A stretch of 64,000 nt of DNA from Telmatospirillum sp. (GTDB lineage: Bacteria > Pseudomonadota > Alphaproteobacteria > Rhodospirillales > Magnetospirillaceae), in contig JARLJB010000320.1 of NCBI GenBank assembly GCA_031291415.1, forward strand, positions 1 through 64,000, read 5' to 3'. Below the pieces are notes generated by a model. That model was given only the letters and a program-made list of their open reading frames with translations. It was not told where the DNA came from and made no database searches. Positions 17,027-26,065 of the stretch are shown here, one piece after another; within the stretch, counting starts at the first letter, position 1, and the number at the start of each line of letters is the position of its first letter. The position numbers and the translations under genes were made by a program.

Positions 17027-18937
17027 TCAAGCCTCGATAATTTTGATGAAGGTTGATGACGGCGCACGTTCCGCCAATGTAAGTTCCCAACACTGACCAT
17101 CTCCGTCACTCACAGTGCACGGAGAAAAACCGAGATTCGGGTAATGATTCTCGACCATCCTGTTCTTTGCTGTCGGTCGATATCGGCCGATCAGTCTGTC
17201 CGCCCCGAGCCGCTTGGCTTCCTCCACGACGAGATTGAGAGTTGCCTGTTCGACCTGCCGGCCGAGAACCCTGCAGCTCATGAGCCATGTGTCGATTTCG
17301 ATCGCGGTCGTGTCGTCAACCACGCGACCGATGACAAGAGCAATGATGCCATTGTCGCCAAACTGATCGACCAATCTGATTTGCAAAGACAGAATCCCGG
17401 GCGCGGCGATGACGGCGGAAACCTCTTCCTCGGAGTAGCGACGAGTCGTCAGATTGAACTGATTTGTCTTATTGATTAACTGAACGATTCTTTGCGAATC
17501 GATCTGCTGAAATCGACTCCACCGCATCTCCATGCCAAGACTTTTCAAATAACCGTCGACATCGCTGGCCGACACCTTTAGCGCTTCGCGCAGCGAATTG
17601 GCTTGATACTGCTGGGTGCGGGCCAAATCCTCTGATGTCAGCCCAACAGATTCGAAATATCCCGCAGCGGAGATGGTTGCCGGATAGAGAGACGGATCCT
17701 GTGGCATTTCCGGTACCGCCACCATAGGCAATTCGCGCCGGACGATATTGCGTTCGAAAGGGTTGTCATCGACGAAAACAAGAGAGTCGATACCTATGTT
17801 GAGCTGTTTCGCGATGTCTCTAATGGCTGAAGCCTTGTCCTGCCAACTTGCCGAAAAACAGGCGATGTCGCTTCGCCGCAATACCATTTCCGGATGTTTC
17901 TCAAAGGGCTCCAGGGCATTGGCTTCGTCATTTTTCGAACAAACCGCCAGAATAACCCCGCGGGTGGACAAATCCTTGACATACTTCTGGAACATCACAA
18001 AAGCCTCGCCAAGCGAGCTTCCCTGGCCAAGGATGATCCCATTCAAGCCATCGTCGCCGATGACTCCGCCCCACAGTGTATTGTCGAGATCAAGAACGAT
18101 GCATTTGGAAGACAATCCCTGTTGGGCAGCCAAGATACGGCCGACGAGATCGCCATAAACTGGAGAGGCCGCCGGGTGAATTTCCTGCTTCGCCCGATGC
18201 CAGAGCATCGGGTCGTGCCATGCATTAAGACCATCCGCGGCAACCTTGTCATCAACCGCCAGAATATCGACACCTTCCGCATCGGCATGCTCCCGAAGGC
18301 GACTATTGAGCTGTCCGACCAATCGCGCCGGAGACCCCGCAAGGCGATGTTCGTTGTTTCCCAAAAGTGCCGGGAAAATTGGCAACGCGGTCTGCTGGAT
18401 GACCCGACATCCCAGTTGCTCACGAGCCACGCGCCAGCAGTTTACGAGAATCTCGATCTGGCGGTCCAACCGAGCATTCACTTCATCGGCAGGTTCATTT
18501 ACGCCAAAGCCACCGAGTAGATGACGAGCATCAAGGGAAAACAGAACAGTTTCCGGCTTCCAGCGGCGTAGTTCACTATTTTTATCAAACAATTCCTGCG
18601 AATATTGACCATAATCAGTTTTATACAGAGACGTCCATAGACCACGCCGTAGCGCGCCAACCCGAATCGCCGAAAACAGATGATCGACGGTGGAGGATCC
18701 TAGAACAGCCAGGCGCAAAGACCGTGTCGCCAAACCTGTCGGTGGTGCGTCACCAAACAACTTCACCAGCCGCCGATCAAGACGTAACGTCGAAACAAAA
18801 TCCAGCCGCACATTTGCGAGAGAAACAAGCGCGCTCCATTCCTTCGGACCAGGCGTATTTCCAATCGAACGAAGCGCGTCACTCCAATCCGGACGCGAAG
18901 GAAGCCAAGAAAGCTCGGGCGCACTCACCGGAATCAC
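17027..18937 (-). CDS. FkbH-like HAD-IIIC protein with C-terminal GNAT domain
   Basis: 636 residues. The N-terminal about 270 residues form an SGNH-like region (LAVLGSSTVDHLF near 76-88). The HAD domain carries CIVLDLDNTLWGGVIGDDG, with catalytic Asp in DLDNT (283-287), and CSKND downstream. The C-terminal about 170 residues are an acetyltransferase-like fold typical of FkbH. Characterised FkbH proteins take 1,3-bisphosphoglycerate, dephosphorylate it and load a glyceryl unit on an ACP. Here the ACP is encoded 3 bases downstream. The start is a GTG at 18937; a GTG at 18928 lies ten bases after GGGGA and may be the real start. Confidence 0.88.
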   Translation of the reverse strand: MIPVSAPELSWLPSRPDWSDALRSIGNTPGPKEWSALVSLANVRLDFVSTLRLDRRLVKLFGDAPPTGLATRSLRLAVLGSSTVDHLFSAIRVGALRRGLWTSLYKTDYGQYSQELFDKNSELRRWKPETVLFSLDARHLLGGFGVNEPADEVNARLDRQIEILVNCWRVAREQLGCRVIQQTALPIFPALLGNNEHRLAGSPARLVGQLNSRLREHADAEGVDILAVDDKVAADGLNAWHDPMLWHRAKQEIHPAASPVYGDLVGRILAAQQGLSSKCIVLDLDNTLWGGVIGDDGLNGIILGQGSSLGEAFVMFQKYVKDLSTRGVILAVCSKNDEANALEPFEKHPEMVLRRSDIACFSASWQDKASAIRDIAKQLNIGIDSLVFVDDNPFERNIVRRELPMVAVPEMPQDPSLYPATISAAGYFESVGLTSEDLARTQQYQANSLREALKVSASDVDGYLKSLGMEMRWSRFQQIDSQRIVQLINKTNQFNLTTRRYSEEEVSAVIAAPGILSLQIRLVDQFGDNGIIALVIGRVVDDTTAIEIDTWLMSCRVLGRQVEQATLNLVVEEAKRLGADRLIGRYRPTAKNRMVENHYPNLGFSPCTVSDGDGQCWELTLAERAPSSTFIKIIEA

Positions 18938-18975
18938 ATCCCCACACTACTAAGTAATAAATACAATGCCCCACA

Positions 18976-19011
18976 ACATCGTTGTAATGATCCATCATCG
19001 ATAGACGATGT
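18976..19011. repeat. Inverted repeat before the FkbH operon
   Basis: The arms ACATCGT (18976-18982) and ACGATGT (19005-19011) are perfect inverse complements separated by 22 bases. An overlapping ACAAC-ATC-GTTGT hairpin starts at 18974. It lies between the end of the beta-helix operon and the start of the FkbH-ACP-MBOAT-SGNH operon, so it may end one transcript or regulate the next. No T-run follows. Confidence 0.35.
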
Positions 19012-19024
19012 GTCAACGACAATT

Positions 19025-20044
19025 CTATATTAAATGCGCCGCCCGAAGCACAGAACCGATGATATGACGCATACCATCTTTGATGTCCCGAAATTTATAG
19101 TATGCCCAATGGGACCAGCGTCCTGACGAAGATGTTTCCGATATATTTCCAGTCAAAACGTTATGTTCCAACTGGACATCACCGCTCGTCCAGTTCAACA
19201 CAAAAGCAATAGGACCCGCACTTTTGTTCGTCACGTGATTGCCGACAAACCGTAGCTGCCCGTCGTCAAAGGGGGAGAAACCGAGAAATACGGCGGCGTT
19301 GCTACGCCCCTTCATTGCGGGTCCCGCCTCCAAGGCGCACCGCTCAAGAACCACGGCAGCGGCCCCTTGAATATTCACCAAATGTGCCTGAGCATTATTG
19401 TCGATAATTTCAGTGTCGGAGAGTTCGGTCCTGAGGGCGCTTGAAACAATAACATCCGCCCCTCTGTCGCCACGAAAATGCGAACGCCCCACATTCAGCA
19501 CCGCGACCTGCCCGAACATGATCGATCCGACACAACGTTCGGCACGACAACGGCCATTATCGATGAAGGTACTGCCAACGATCTTGATTTCGGCGCCCGG
19601 CGCATCCGCCCCGAGAATCCCCACCTCGTTGTTGGTGAAGGTACTGTCTTCCACCGTCAGGTCGCGGCCCTCGGCTCTGATCCCGGCGCCATTGCCGTCC
19701 GGCACGCGCGCCCGCGTGAACGTAATGTTGCGAATTGTCGTCGACTGTCCGCGGGTGATGAACAACGCCTTGCCTTGGCAGGTTTTGTCCGTAATGACGA
19801 CCCCCGGGCCGGAGCCCTCGATGGTCAACCGGCTGGCCGACCAGACTGCGCAATCGAAATATTCTCCCGGCGCAATCCTCACGGTATCTCCATCGTGTAC
19901 CACGCGAGAAGCGTCGCTCGGGACATGCAGCGGTTGATCGGGGCCGACGTCCCATGTCTGCGGCAAGGACGGGCTCTGTGCCGCCACGACCATGGGACTG
20001 AGGAACATCAGACCACCGAAGACGGCGCGGCACCAAACGTTCAA
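19025..20044 (-). CDS. Secreted parallel beta-helix protein, paralogue 2
   Basis: 339 residues with a signal peptide (MNVWCRAVFGGLMFLSPMVVAAQS, cleavage near AAQ) followed by right-handed beta-helix repeats (IRNITFTRA, IRAEGRDLTVEDSTFTNN, VGILGAD, LRFVGNHVTN). The core shares long identical blocks with the upstream gene product: GEYFDCAVW, VITDKTCQGKALF, RVPDGNGAGIRAEG. Such folds are found in polysaccharide lyases, epimerases and carbohydrate-binding proteins. No catalytic residues can be assigned. Its start overlaps the upstream stop by four bases (ATGA), so the two paralogues are cotranslated. It may process or bind the exported glycan. Confidence 0.78.
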   Translation of the reverse strand: MNVWCRAVFGGLMFLSPMVVAAQSPSLPQTWDVGPDQPLHVPSDASRVVHDGDTVRIAPGEYFDCAVWSASRLTIEGSGPGVVITDKTCQGKALFITRGQSTTIRNITFTRARVPDGNGAGIRAEGRDLTVEDSTFTNNEVGILGADAPGAEIKIVGSTFIDNGRCRAERCVGSIMFGQVAVLNVGRSHFRGDRGADVIVSSALRTELSDTEIIDNNAQAHLVNIQGAAAVVLERCALEAGPAMKGRSNAAVFLGFSPFDDGQLRFVGNHVTNKSAGPIAFVLNWTSGDVQLEHNVLTGNISETSSSGRWSHWAYYKFRDIKDGMRHIIGSVLRAAHLI

Positions 20045-21003
20045 TGAACCTCTCCATCGCCATCCAACGGCACCACCTTGCCGCTTAGGGAATTTCCGGT
20101 CAGCATGGCCGAGGTGGCCGTCAGATTGCGCACGAACCGCGTCTCCCCGGAATAGTCATTCGTAAACTTGTTATCCTTGATGACGATCTCATCCGTACGT
20201 TGGGTCACGCCCTCGGCACCAATGACAATTGCGGCAGAGTGATTCGATGTATTTGGCCCTTTTTCCAGAACATTATTTTCCACGACAAGGCCACCACCAT
20301 TAGGAACATCGATCAAATAGCTGGAGTTACCCTTTGGTCCATCGGTTATTTTATTGCCTACTATTTCAGATCGTATCGCTCGTGTTTTAATGTGATGCGC
20401 ATCCTTGCTTTCGAAAAACGTCGAATTGGTCACCTTCAACAAGGCAACGTGATTGATGTAGATCCCGTGAGCGCATCCCTGGCCGGTGGGGCAACTTCCA
20501 TTCTGGTTAAACGTACTGTGATCGATCTCGATCGTGCTCTTGGCGTTATCCGCCGCCAGGATGCCATCCTGATTCTTGATGAACTGGACATTCTCGATCT
20601 TGAGGTTGGCGCCCTCGGCCCGGATCCCCGCGCCATTGCCGTCGGGAACAACGGCTCGCGTCAGTGTCAGGTTGCGCACTGTCGTGTTCGATCCGACGAT
20701 CACGAAGAGCGCTTTGCCCTGACAGGTTTTATCCGTCACGATCACCCCCGCCCCCTTACCGGTGATGGTCAAATTGTCGGCATTCCAGACTGCGCAGTCG
20801 AAATACTCGCCGGGCTCTATCTCGATCGTATCACCGTTCTTGGCGACGGCTGCGGCCGCACTCGGCATTTTGTAAGTCTGTGTGGCTCCGACTTTAAGAG
20901 TCTCGGCCTGCACGGCGCCGCTCCAGGTGAGGCACCCGACAATCGCCCCTAGCGCCACGAATCTGGTCACGGGGGCTCCGTCAAAGGTACTTGAAAAACG
21001 CAT
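20041..21003 (-). CDS. Secreted parallel beta-helix protein, paralogue 1
   Basis: 320 residues starting MRFSSTFDG, with a hydrophobic signal segment ending near AVQAE. It is the tandem paralogue of the next gene, sharing GEYFDCAVWN, VIVTDKTCQGKALF and VVPDGNGAGIRAEG, then diverging in the C-terminal coils. The repeats ENVQFIKNQDGI, DHSTFNQNG and VTNSTFFESKD form right-handed beta-helix turns. A near-perfect GGAGG Shine-Dalgarno lies seven bases before ATG 21003, which fixes the start over a longer in-frame ATG at 21057. Its role in periplasmic or extracellular glycan handling is inferred from context only. Confidence 0.8.
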   Translation of the reverse strand: MRFSSTFDGAPVTRFVALGAIVGCLTWSGAVQAETLKVGATQTYKMPSAAAAVAKNGDTIEIEPGEYFDCAVWNADNLTITGKGAGVIVTDKTCQGKALFVIVGSNTTVRNLTLTRAVVPDGNGAGIRAEGANLKIENVQFIKNQDGILAADNAKSTIEIDHSTFNQNGSCPTGQGCAHGIYINHVALLKVTNSTFFESKDAHHIKTRAIRSEIVGNKITDGPKGNSSYLIDVPNGGGLVVENNVLEKGPNTSNHSAAIVIGAEGVTQRTDEIVIKDNKFTNDYSGETRFVRNLTATSAMLTGNSLSGKVVPLDGDGEVH

Positions 21004-21161
21004 ATTTACCTCCAGTTGAGCGGCCACAGATGGAAACAGTACCGCAGTTTTTGCCATTTCAGAAGAAACTGTGATGACATCCGTTCTTTATGGCAACGAA
21101 AAGGCCGTCCTGGTCACACCATCATTGTCAGAAGCGAACGCGACGAAGCGATCCTGCCCCG

Positions 21162-23696
21162 TCACTCCGATACGTGAAAGAGAACGTTTTGCTGCCGACC
21201 AGTCAGAACGTCGGTGACCAGGATGGACCATTCGCCCAATTGTTCGTTTTGCGCCAGCGGAAGGTCTTTGCGTACCATCCCGCCGCTTGTCTTCAGATTA
21301 CCGGAATAATAGGAGACGGGTTGCCCCGTCGGATCCAACACATCGATATGGACGATACCTGTCGTCATCAGATCTCCCTGTCGGGCGATCTTGATTTCAA
21401 CTGTCTCGCCGGGGCGCCCGACATCAGGAACCGATATGGACAAAGGAACGATCGGCGTCGGCGACAATGCCAGGATGACCGGCTCGAATGGATTGAGCGT
21501 CACCTCAAATTCCCGTCGGCAACCAAGATCTGATTTTCCTCTGACGTCATAAATGCACGATGCGGCCGGCAGTGAAACCCTCAACGCCCGGTCCCCCGCC
21601 GCGGACGGCGACGGCACCGCGGACGCCAACAAGCCGACAAGGTCAATATCACCGTTCCGCAAAACCGTGATTTCGACGTCCTCCGCCACGTCGCCGGTCG
21701 CACCGTCAGCCAATTCGAGATAGGGCATAACGCCGCTTTTGCGCAGCCATTTTCCAAAGTCCCGCCGCAAGGACATGGCTGGCAAGGTCCCTCGGTAACG
21801 ACGGTAGTCGACGACTTCCTTCTCCGCCGACATCATCAGATTTCCGCTCTGGTTCCCGAACGCCCCCTTCAACGGCATTTCGCGACGCTTGCGCACGTGC
21901 TCATCGAATTGGCCCGGCCGGCCCACGGCGACGACCAGGCCGCCCGTCTGAATGAACCGCTTGATCTCCCCAATCTCGGCACCGGACAAGGCGATCGAGC
22001 GGGGAAGGACGAGAACGCGGGGCGCCGAGTTGTGTAATGCGCCGTCCTCGATCTGCTGCGTCGACAGGAATCGATATTGCAGCCCAAGTTCGGCAAACAA
22101 ATCGGTAAAGGACTGGCGGAGAAGCGTGAAATCGTCCACCGGATGATCGGGATGACTTGCCCGTTCAAGTCCCTTGTCTCCTTCCTTGCGTTCCTCAAGG
22201 ATCCAGTTTGCCCGCATGCTCGCGGAAGAGTAGTGGATGGCGACAGAGGCCGGAGACAGGTCGCTGTTGGCCAGCAACGCTCCCAAGCCACTGCGAATCT
22301 CTCTGAAATAACCAGCAGCCCCGGCGCCGCGCTCTCCCAGGCGGCCGTCCCCGTTGGCGAACTCGGAAGACTCATCCCAAAGGACCAAACCACGGCCCCC
22401 GTGCAGCAGTTCCCGCCAAACTCTCCACTTCTCGGCCGGACCACCGGAAAAAGACGTGGTAAGAATTGCCGCTTTCGGATTGAACGCATGAACCAGATCG
22501 ACGCTGTTCCCGGCGTCATAGATCTCAAAAACGTCCAGCACCGGCGCGAGGAGCGCGTAATCGTACCCCCCCCAACCGGGAATCTGGCCGCCTTCGATGG
22601 CGGCCAGGGCGCGCGGGTCGGCAGCATGCACCGCGTCTCGTCCACGGGCTAGAGCCTGGGCAAAGGAGATATCCATCCACTCCCGAAAGTCCGCCCAAGC
22701 CGAAAAATTCTGATCCTTGCGGCGAATAGCGGCGGCGGCCGTCAAGGGCATGACGTCCGCCCACCGGCCAAAACCCGATCCCCATTGACGATTGAGGGCA
22801 GTTAGCGTGCCATAGCGCTGTTGCAGGCTCTCCCGGAAGGCATCCAGAGCCATCGGGGAAAAATCGAAATCCCAATAGGCGGCAAGATCGGCAATGCCCG
22901 TCTCGTCGCCAAGGTTATAGAACAGCGGGCGGAAAGGCTTCTGAGCCCGGACGACGGAGGTCAACCGGTCGCGAATCGCGGCCTGCCAATCCGGATCCGA
23001 AAGGCTGGGTTCGCGCATGAAGGGCTGAAGACTGGACGGTGCGATCAGATGAGCGGCCTTTACCTCCAGATATTTCCAGTTGACCGGTTTATCGGGAAAC
23101 CATCGGTGATAAGGAGCGAAGAAATCGGTGGCGATATTCTCCTCGTACCACCGAAAGTCCTTGGCCAACAGAGCTCCGGAAAGTCCTTCGGTGAGCGACA
23201 ATGGGCGATCCTTGGCCATCATTTTGGCACCCGTGACGCCGATGGCTTTGAGCGCCTCATAGCCCCGCTCCGTTTGGCCCTGCCACATGAGAATCTGATA
23301 GTCCCACCAGTCGTCGTCCCATGGTGGCACGACGAACTGGGCGGTGGCAGCGTCTTGCCAATGTCCGCCAGGACAATCTGAAACTTGGCAATCGACGTCA
23401 AGATGGACGGTCAGTTTGTTGACCGAGGTCACCGCGCGTCGTAAATCGATTGAAAAAGCAATATCCGCCACCTGGGAGAGCGTGATGGGCCATGATCGCT
23501 CCTCCACCACTCGTCCAAGCGAATCGCTCCAATCGAGCGTGGCAGATCCGGTCCCGGTAATGGGGTGCTCCAGGCGATAAACGACGGCCCAGGGTGCGAC
23601 GCGATCGATCGCCGGTTCGGGCAGAAGCAAGGTGCCCGCGACAACCGATGGCGCAAACACAGCATTCAATGCGAGACCATAAAAGAAGACTCGCAT
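21162..23696 (-). CDS. Secreted GH42-like (beta-galactosidase-type) glycoside hydrolase family protein
   Basis: 844 residues with a signal peptide (MRVFFYGLALNAVFAPSVVAG). The middle has a TIM-barrel region with LFYNLGDETG (candidate acid/base Glu265) followed by SPMALDAFRESLQQRYGTLTALNRQWGS. That segment closely follows the GH42 pattern in which a Phe-Arg helix leads into a YGTLxxLNxxWG segment. A Rossmann-like trimerisation domain (RVLVLPRSIALS, GGLVVAVGRPG) and C-terminal beta-sandwich domains follow. Linkage specificity is not predictable. It could trim or release the exopolysaccharide. The ATG at 23696 starts the signal peptide cleanly and has an AGGGG sequence upstream; 23714 and 23753 are alternatives. 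Confidence 0.62.
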   Translation of the reverse strand: MRVFFYGLALNAVFAPSVVAGTLLLPEPAIDRVAPWAVVYRLEHPITGTGSATLDWSDSLGRVVEERSWPITLSQVADIAFSIDLRRAVTSVNKLTVHLDVDCQVSDCPGGHWQDAATAQFVVPPWDDDWWDYQILMWQGQTERGYEALKAIGVTGAKMMAKDRPLSLTEGLSGALLAKDFRWYEENIATDFFAPYHRWFPDKPVNWKYLEVKAAHLIAPSSLQPFMREPSLSDPDWQAAIRDRLTSVVRAQKPFRPLFYNLGDETGIADLAAYWDFDFSPMALDAFRESLQQRYGTLTALNRQWGSGFGRWADVMPLTAAAAIRRKDQNFSAWADFREWMDISFAQALARGRDAVHAADPRALAAIEGGQIPGWGGYDYALLAPVLDVFEIYDAGNSVDLVHAFNPKAAILTTSFSGGPAEKWRVWRELLHGGRGLVLWDESSEFANGDGRLGERGAGAAGYFREIRSGLGALLANSDLSPASVAIHYSSASMRANWILEERKEGDKGLERASHPDHPVDDFTLLRQSFTDLFAELGLQYRFLSTQQIEDGALHNSAPRVLVLPRSIALSGAEIGEIKRFIQTGGLVVAVGRPGQFDEHVRKRREMPLKGAFGNQSGNLMMSAEKEVVDYRRYRGTLPAMSLRRDFGKWLRKSGVMPYLELADGATGDVAEDVEITVLRNGDIDLVGLLASAVPSPSAAGDRALRVSLPAASCIYDVRGKSDLGCRREFEVTLNPFEPVILALSPTPIVPLSISVPDVGRPGETVEIKIARQGDLMTTGIVHIDVLDPTGQPVSYYSGNLKTSGGMVRKDLPLAQNEQLGEWSILVTDVLTGRQQNVLFHVSE

Positions 23697-23786
23697 TGCA
23701 CGGCCCCTGCCCATTTCAATAATCCACAGTTTATGGAGAGGATACGATACCATCGCCTGTGATGATTAATGGCATTTGGCCTCTCG

Positions 23787-24953
23787 TCAACGCATTAGAG
23801 CCTGTACCGAGGCGGCATACGCCGGCGCCAGTGCCTCGGGACTGCGCGCAGCACGAATCTTGGCAAGATTGGCAACCCACATGGGCCTTTGCTGAAGGAC
23901 CGTCTCCATCGAAGCTTTCAGGACAAAAGCTTCCAGATCTTCGATCGTGTCGGCCAGATAACCGATCGAACCGTATTTCTTGAATATGCCCTCGACCGAA
24001 CGGTTACGCAGGCAAAACAATGGCTTCAGTCCGACGATGGCATCAATCACACTGCCACTTGCCACATAGTCATACCCTTGGGACAGAGGCAGGCAGACAG
24101 CGTCGATACCGGTCAAGGCTTCAACATACTCGGTGCGCGGAACCGAGCTTGCCGCCGGTGGCCGCGCCAATACCCGCAAATCCATCGCAAGCGCTTCGGG
24201 CGAACCCAAGCCGATGGCATGAAATTCCTTGTCGGGTCCGGATTTCCGGGCGATTTCCATGAAGCGGTCGAACCCCTTGCTATTGCTGGCATGACCAAGG
24301 AAACCAATCTTGAGGCGCTCACCCGGAACCGGCTCACGTTCGGTCACCCATTCCGACGTCAAAATCGGATGTTCCAGCGTCTCGACATTGGGGGCGAGCG
24401 TCGGAACAAGCTCGACGGTCGCTTCCTTGATTCCCAGTTCCAACGCGATCAAGCGATGACGCGGCGCCATTGGCATCGCCAGGGCGGATAGAAAGTCGAA
24501 GGGGCGGTAAAGCGGATTGCGCGTCCGCCACCGGGCCGCCGCCGCCAAATGGTTATGGAGGATCATGTGAAGCGGCGCAGAGGATGTCCTCGGCCATGTT
24601 CGGCGCAAAGCCGACAGCAAATTAGCGTCCACTCCCAGAACAGCTGTCATCGTCAGAGATCGGTCGCCGACGGCGCGGACCATCTCACCCAGGCAACGCC
24701 GGGCGGCAAGATACCCCCCCAATGGATTATGACGCGACAGGCCGAAAGGCACGGTGAAAGGGGAGCAGGAGCGAAAAGTGATTCCCTCGACATCGGCGAG
24801 ATTGGGCTTCAGCCGTTTGACGTGACCATCTTGCGCGTGAAAAACGACCTCCGCGTCGGGAAAGGCATGTCGAAGCATCCTGACATAACCTTCATTAAAC
24901 GGGTGGTGCATGAACTCATGGCTAAGAAAGTCGAAAACCGCAATCATCTGCAT
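23787..24953 (-). CDS. GT4-like glycosyltransferase
   Basis: 388 residues in a GT-B arrangement. The C-terminal donor half has IGFLGHASNSKGFDRFMEIAR, then a segment with EYVEALTGIDAVCLPLSQGYDYVASGSV and VDAIVGLKPLF-like residues, where GT4 enzymes hold the sugar nucleotide. The canonical EX7E motif is replaced by SGSVIDAIVG, so its assignment to GT4 is tentative. The ATG at 24953 is chosen because GGGGAG lies about ten bases upstream; a second ATG at 24947 is too far from it. It is transcribed away from the hypothetical gene at 25.1-26.0 kb and toward the GH42-like gene. Confidence 0.65.
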   Translation of the reverse strand: MQMIAVFDFLSHEFMHHPFNEGYVRMLRHAFPDAEVVFHAQDGHVKRLKPNLADVEGITFRSCSPFTVPFGLSRHNPLGGYLAARRCLGEMVRAVGDRSLTMTAVLGVDANLLSALRRTWPRTSSAPLHMILHNHLAAAARWRTRNPLYRPFDFLSALAMPMAPRHRLIALELGIKEATVELVPTLAPNVETLEHPILTSEWVTEREPVPGERLKIGFLGHASNSKGFDRFMEIARKSGPDKEFHAIGLGSPEALAMDLRVLARPPAASSVPRTEYVEALTGIDAVCLPLSQGYDYVASGSVIDAIVGLKPLFCLRNRSVEGIFKKYGSIGYLADTIEDLEAFVLKASMETVLQQRPMWVANLAKIRAARSPEALAPAYAASVQALMR

Positions 24954-25058
24954 ATCAAGACATCTCCCCTAGTGGTCCACCCCAGACGCCTGGAACCCAG
25001 GAATCCAGATAAGTTGGCCCACCAACTCATTGAATTAGTGGTGAAAATTTAATTCCGA

Positions 25059-25988
25059 TCACGGCCACCGCCGATAGTCGACGAGTCCCAATCGAGCACA
25101 TGCCTCATCAAGATTGAAATATGTCTTGATATCCGTCGACATGGCACGCCGCGCGTCGGACCAGCCCCCTTCCCGAACCCGCTTATATTGGCTATTGCCA
25201 ATCTTGGTGAAATGGCCTTCGGCATAATCAGAGCCGGGAATCTCGACACACCGACCGCCATGCCTCTTTCGCCAGTAATAAACCCCGGCTCCATGGTCCC
25301 AGTACCATTTTTCTCGAATTTCCGCCCCATCGGATTGATTGGGATGCGCCCAATATTCCATCCACCAGCCGCAACCATTTCTAAATTGGTCCTGGCTGGC
25401 CTGCCGTGTGGTACATCCCACCAACTCCCAATAGCGTTTCTTCCGCTGGGAAAAGCTGTGACGCAGCCCCGGAGAAACCCAAGTCGCGGCGGTATCACCA
25501 TCGGCCAAAGCCCCGAACCGGTGGGCCAGCGCGCGCATTTTCTCCTCGCGGATCAGCAAGTCCGAGTGCCAAAAGGCAATACGGTCACAAAATAGAAAGG
25601 CGAACTCCAACGGAAAGTGCGGATAGAGTACCGGCAGGCCGAGATGGGCATTGAAGTCGAAGACCACCGAACCGGGCAAAATTCGCGACGGAGGACCAAC
25701 GCGCGGATCAAAGCCGATGAGTGGCGTCCATCCCGTCATCTGCACCAAGCGTTGCTGAATCAAACACCAGTCATCATCGACATTCCAGCACAACCACGGC
25801 CGATCGATGCCCTCCAGGCTGGCGCTCCAACCGCCTGCGATTTCCATCACCCTTTGCAGATCGAGACCAAGGGCACGAAATGCACGCCAGTTTCCCTGCC
25901 CGACATGAGCAAGTTCAAGCGGATATTCTGGATGTTTCATAAAGGTCTGATCGACAACCCGTCCGGGAAGTTGCAGAGATTCCGTCAT
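25059..25988 (-). CDS. Hypothetical protein of the polysaccharide locus
   Basis: 309 residues, soluble, with no signal peptide and many aromatic residues (WLCWNVDDDWCLIQ, YPHFPLEFAFLFCDR, CGWWMEYWAHPNQ, WYWDHGAGVYYWRKRHGG). The run IPGSDYAEGHF followed by a Lys/Arg-rich helix is distinctive. I do not recognise a family. The DDDW near residue 73 could bind a metal or a nucleotide sugar, but it is not a secure GT motif. Codon use matches its neighbours, and it sits between two glycosyltransferase genes in the same direction, so a role in glycan synthesis is plausible only by association. Confidence 0.6.
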   Translation of the reverse strand: MTESLQLPGRVVDQTFMKHPEYPLELAHVGQGNWRAFRALGLDLQRVMEIAGGWSASLEGIDRPWLCWNVDDDWCLIQQRLVQMTGWTPLIGFDPRVGPPSRILPGSVVFDFNAHLGLPVLYPHFPLEFAFLFCDRIAFWHSDLLIREEKMRALAHRFGALADGDTAATWVSPGLRHSFSQRKKRYWELVGCTTRQASQDQFRNGCGWWMEYWAHPNQSDGAEIREKWYWDHGAGVYYWRKRHGGRCVEIPGSDYAEGHFTKIGNSQYKRVREGGWSDARRAMSTDIKTYFNLDEACARLGLVDYRRWP

Positions 25989-26065
25989 GATTCAGGATCC
26001 AAATGAGTTGCGCCGACCGACTGCCGGCGACAATCGCTATTCCCCAGACACCCCGCCCCCCAAAG

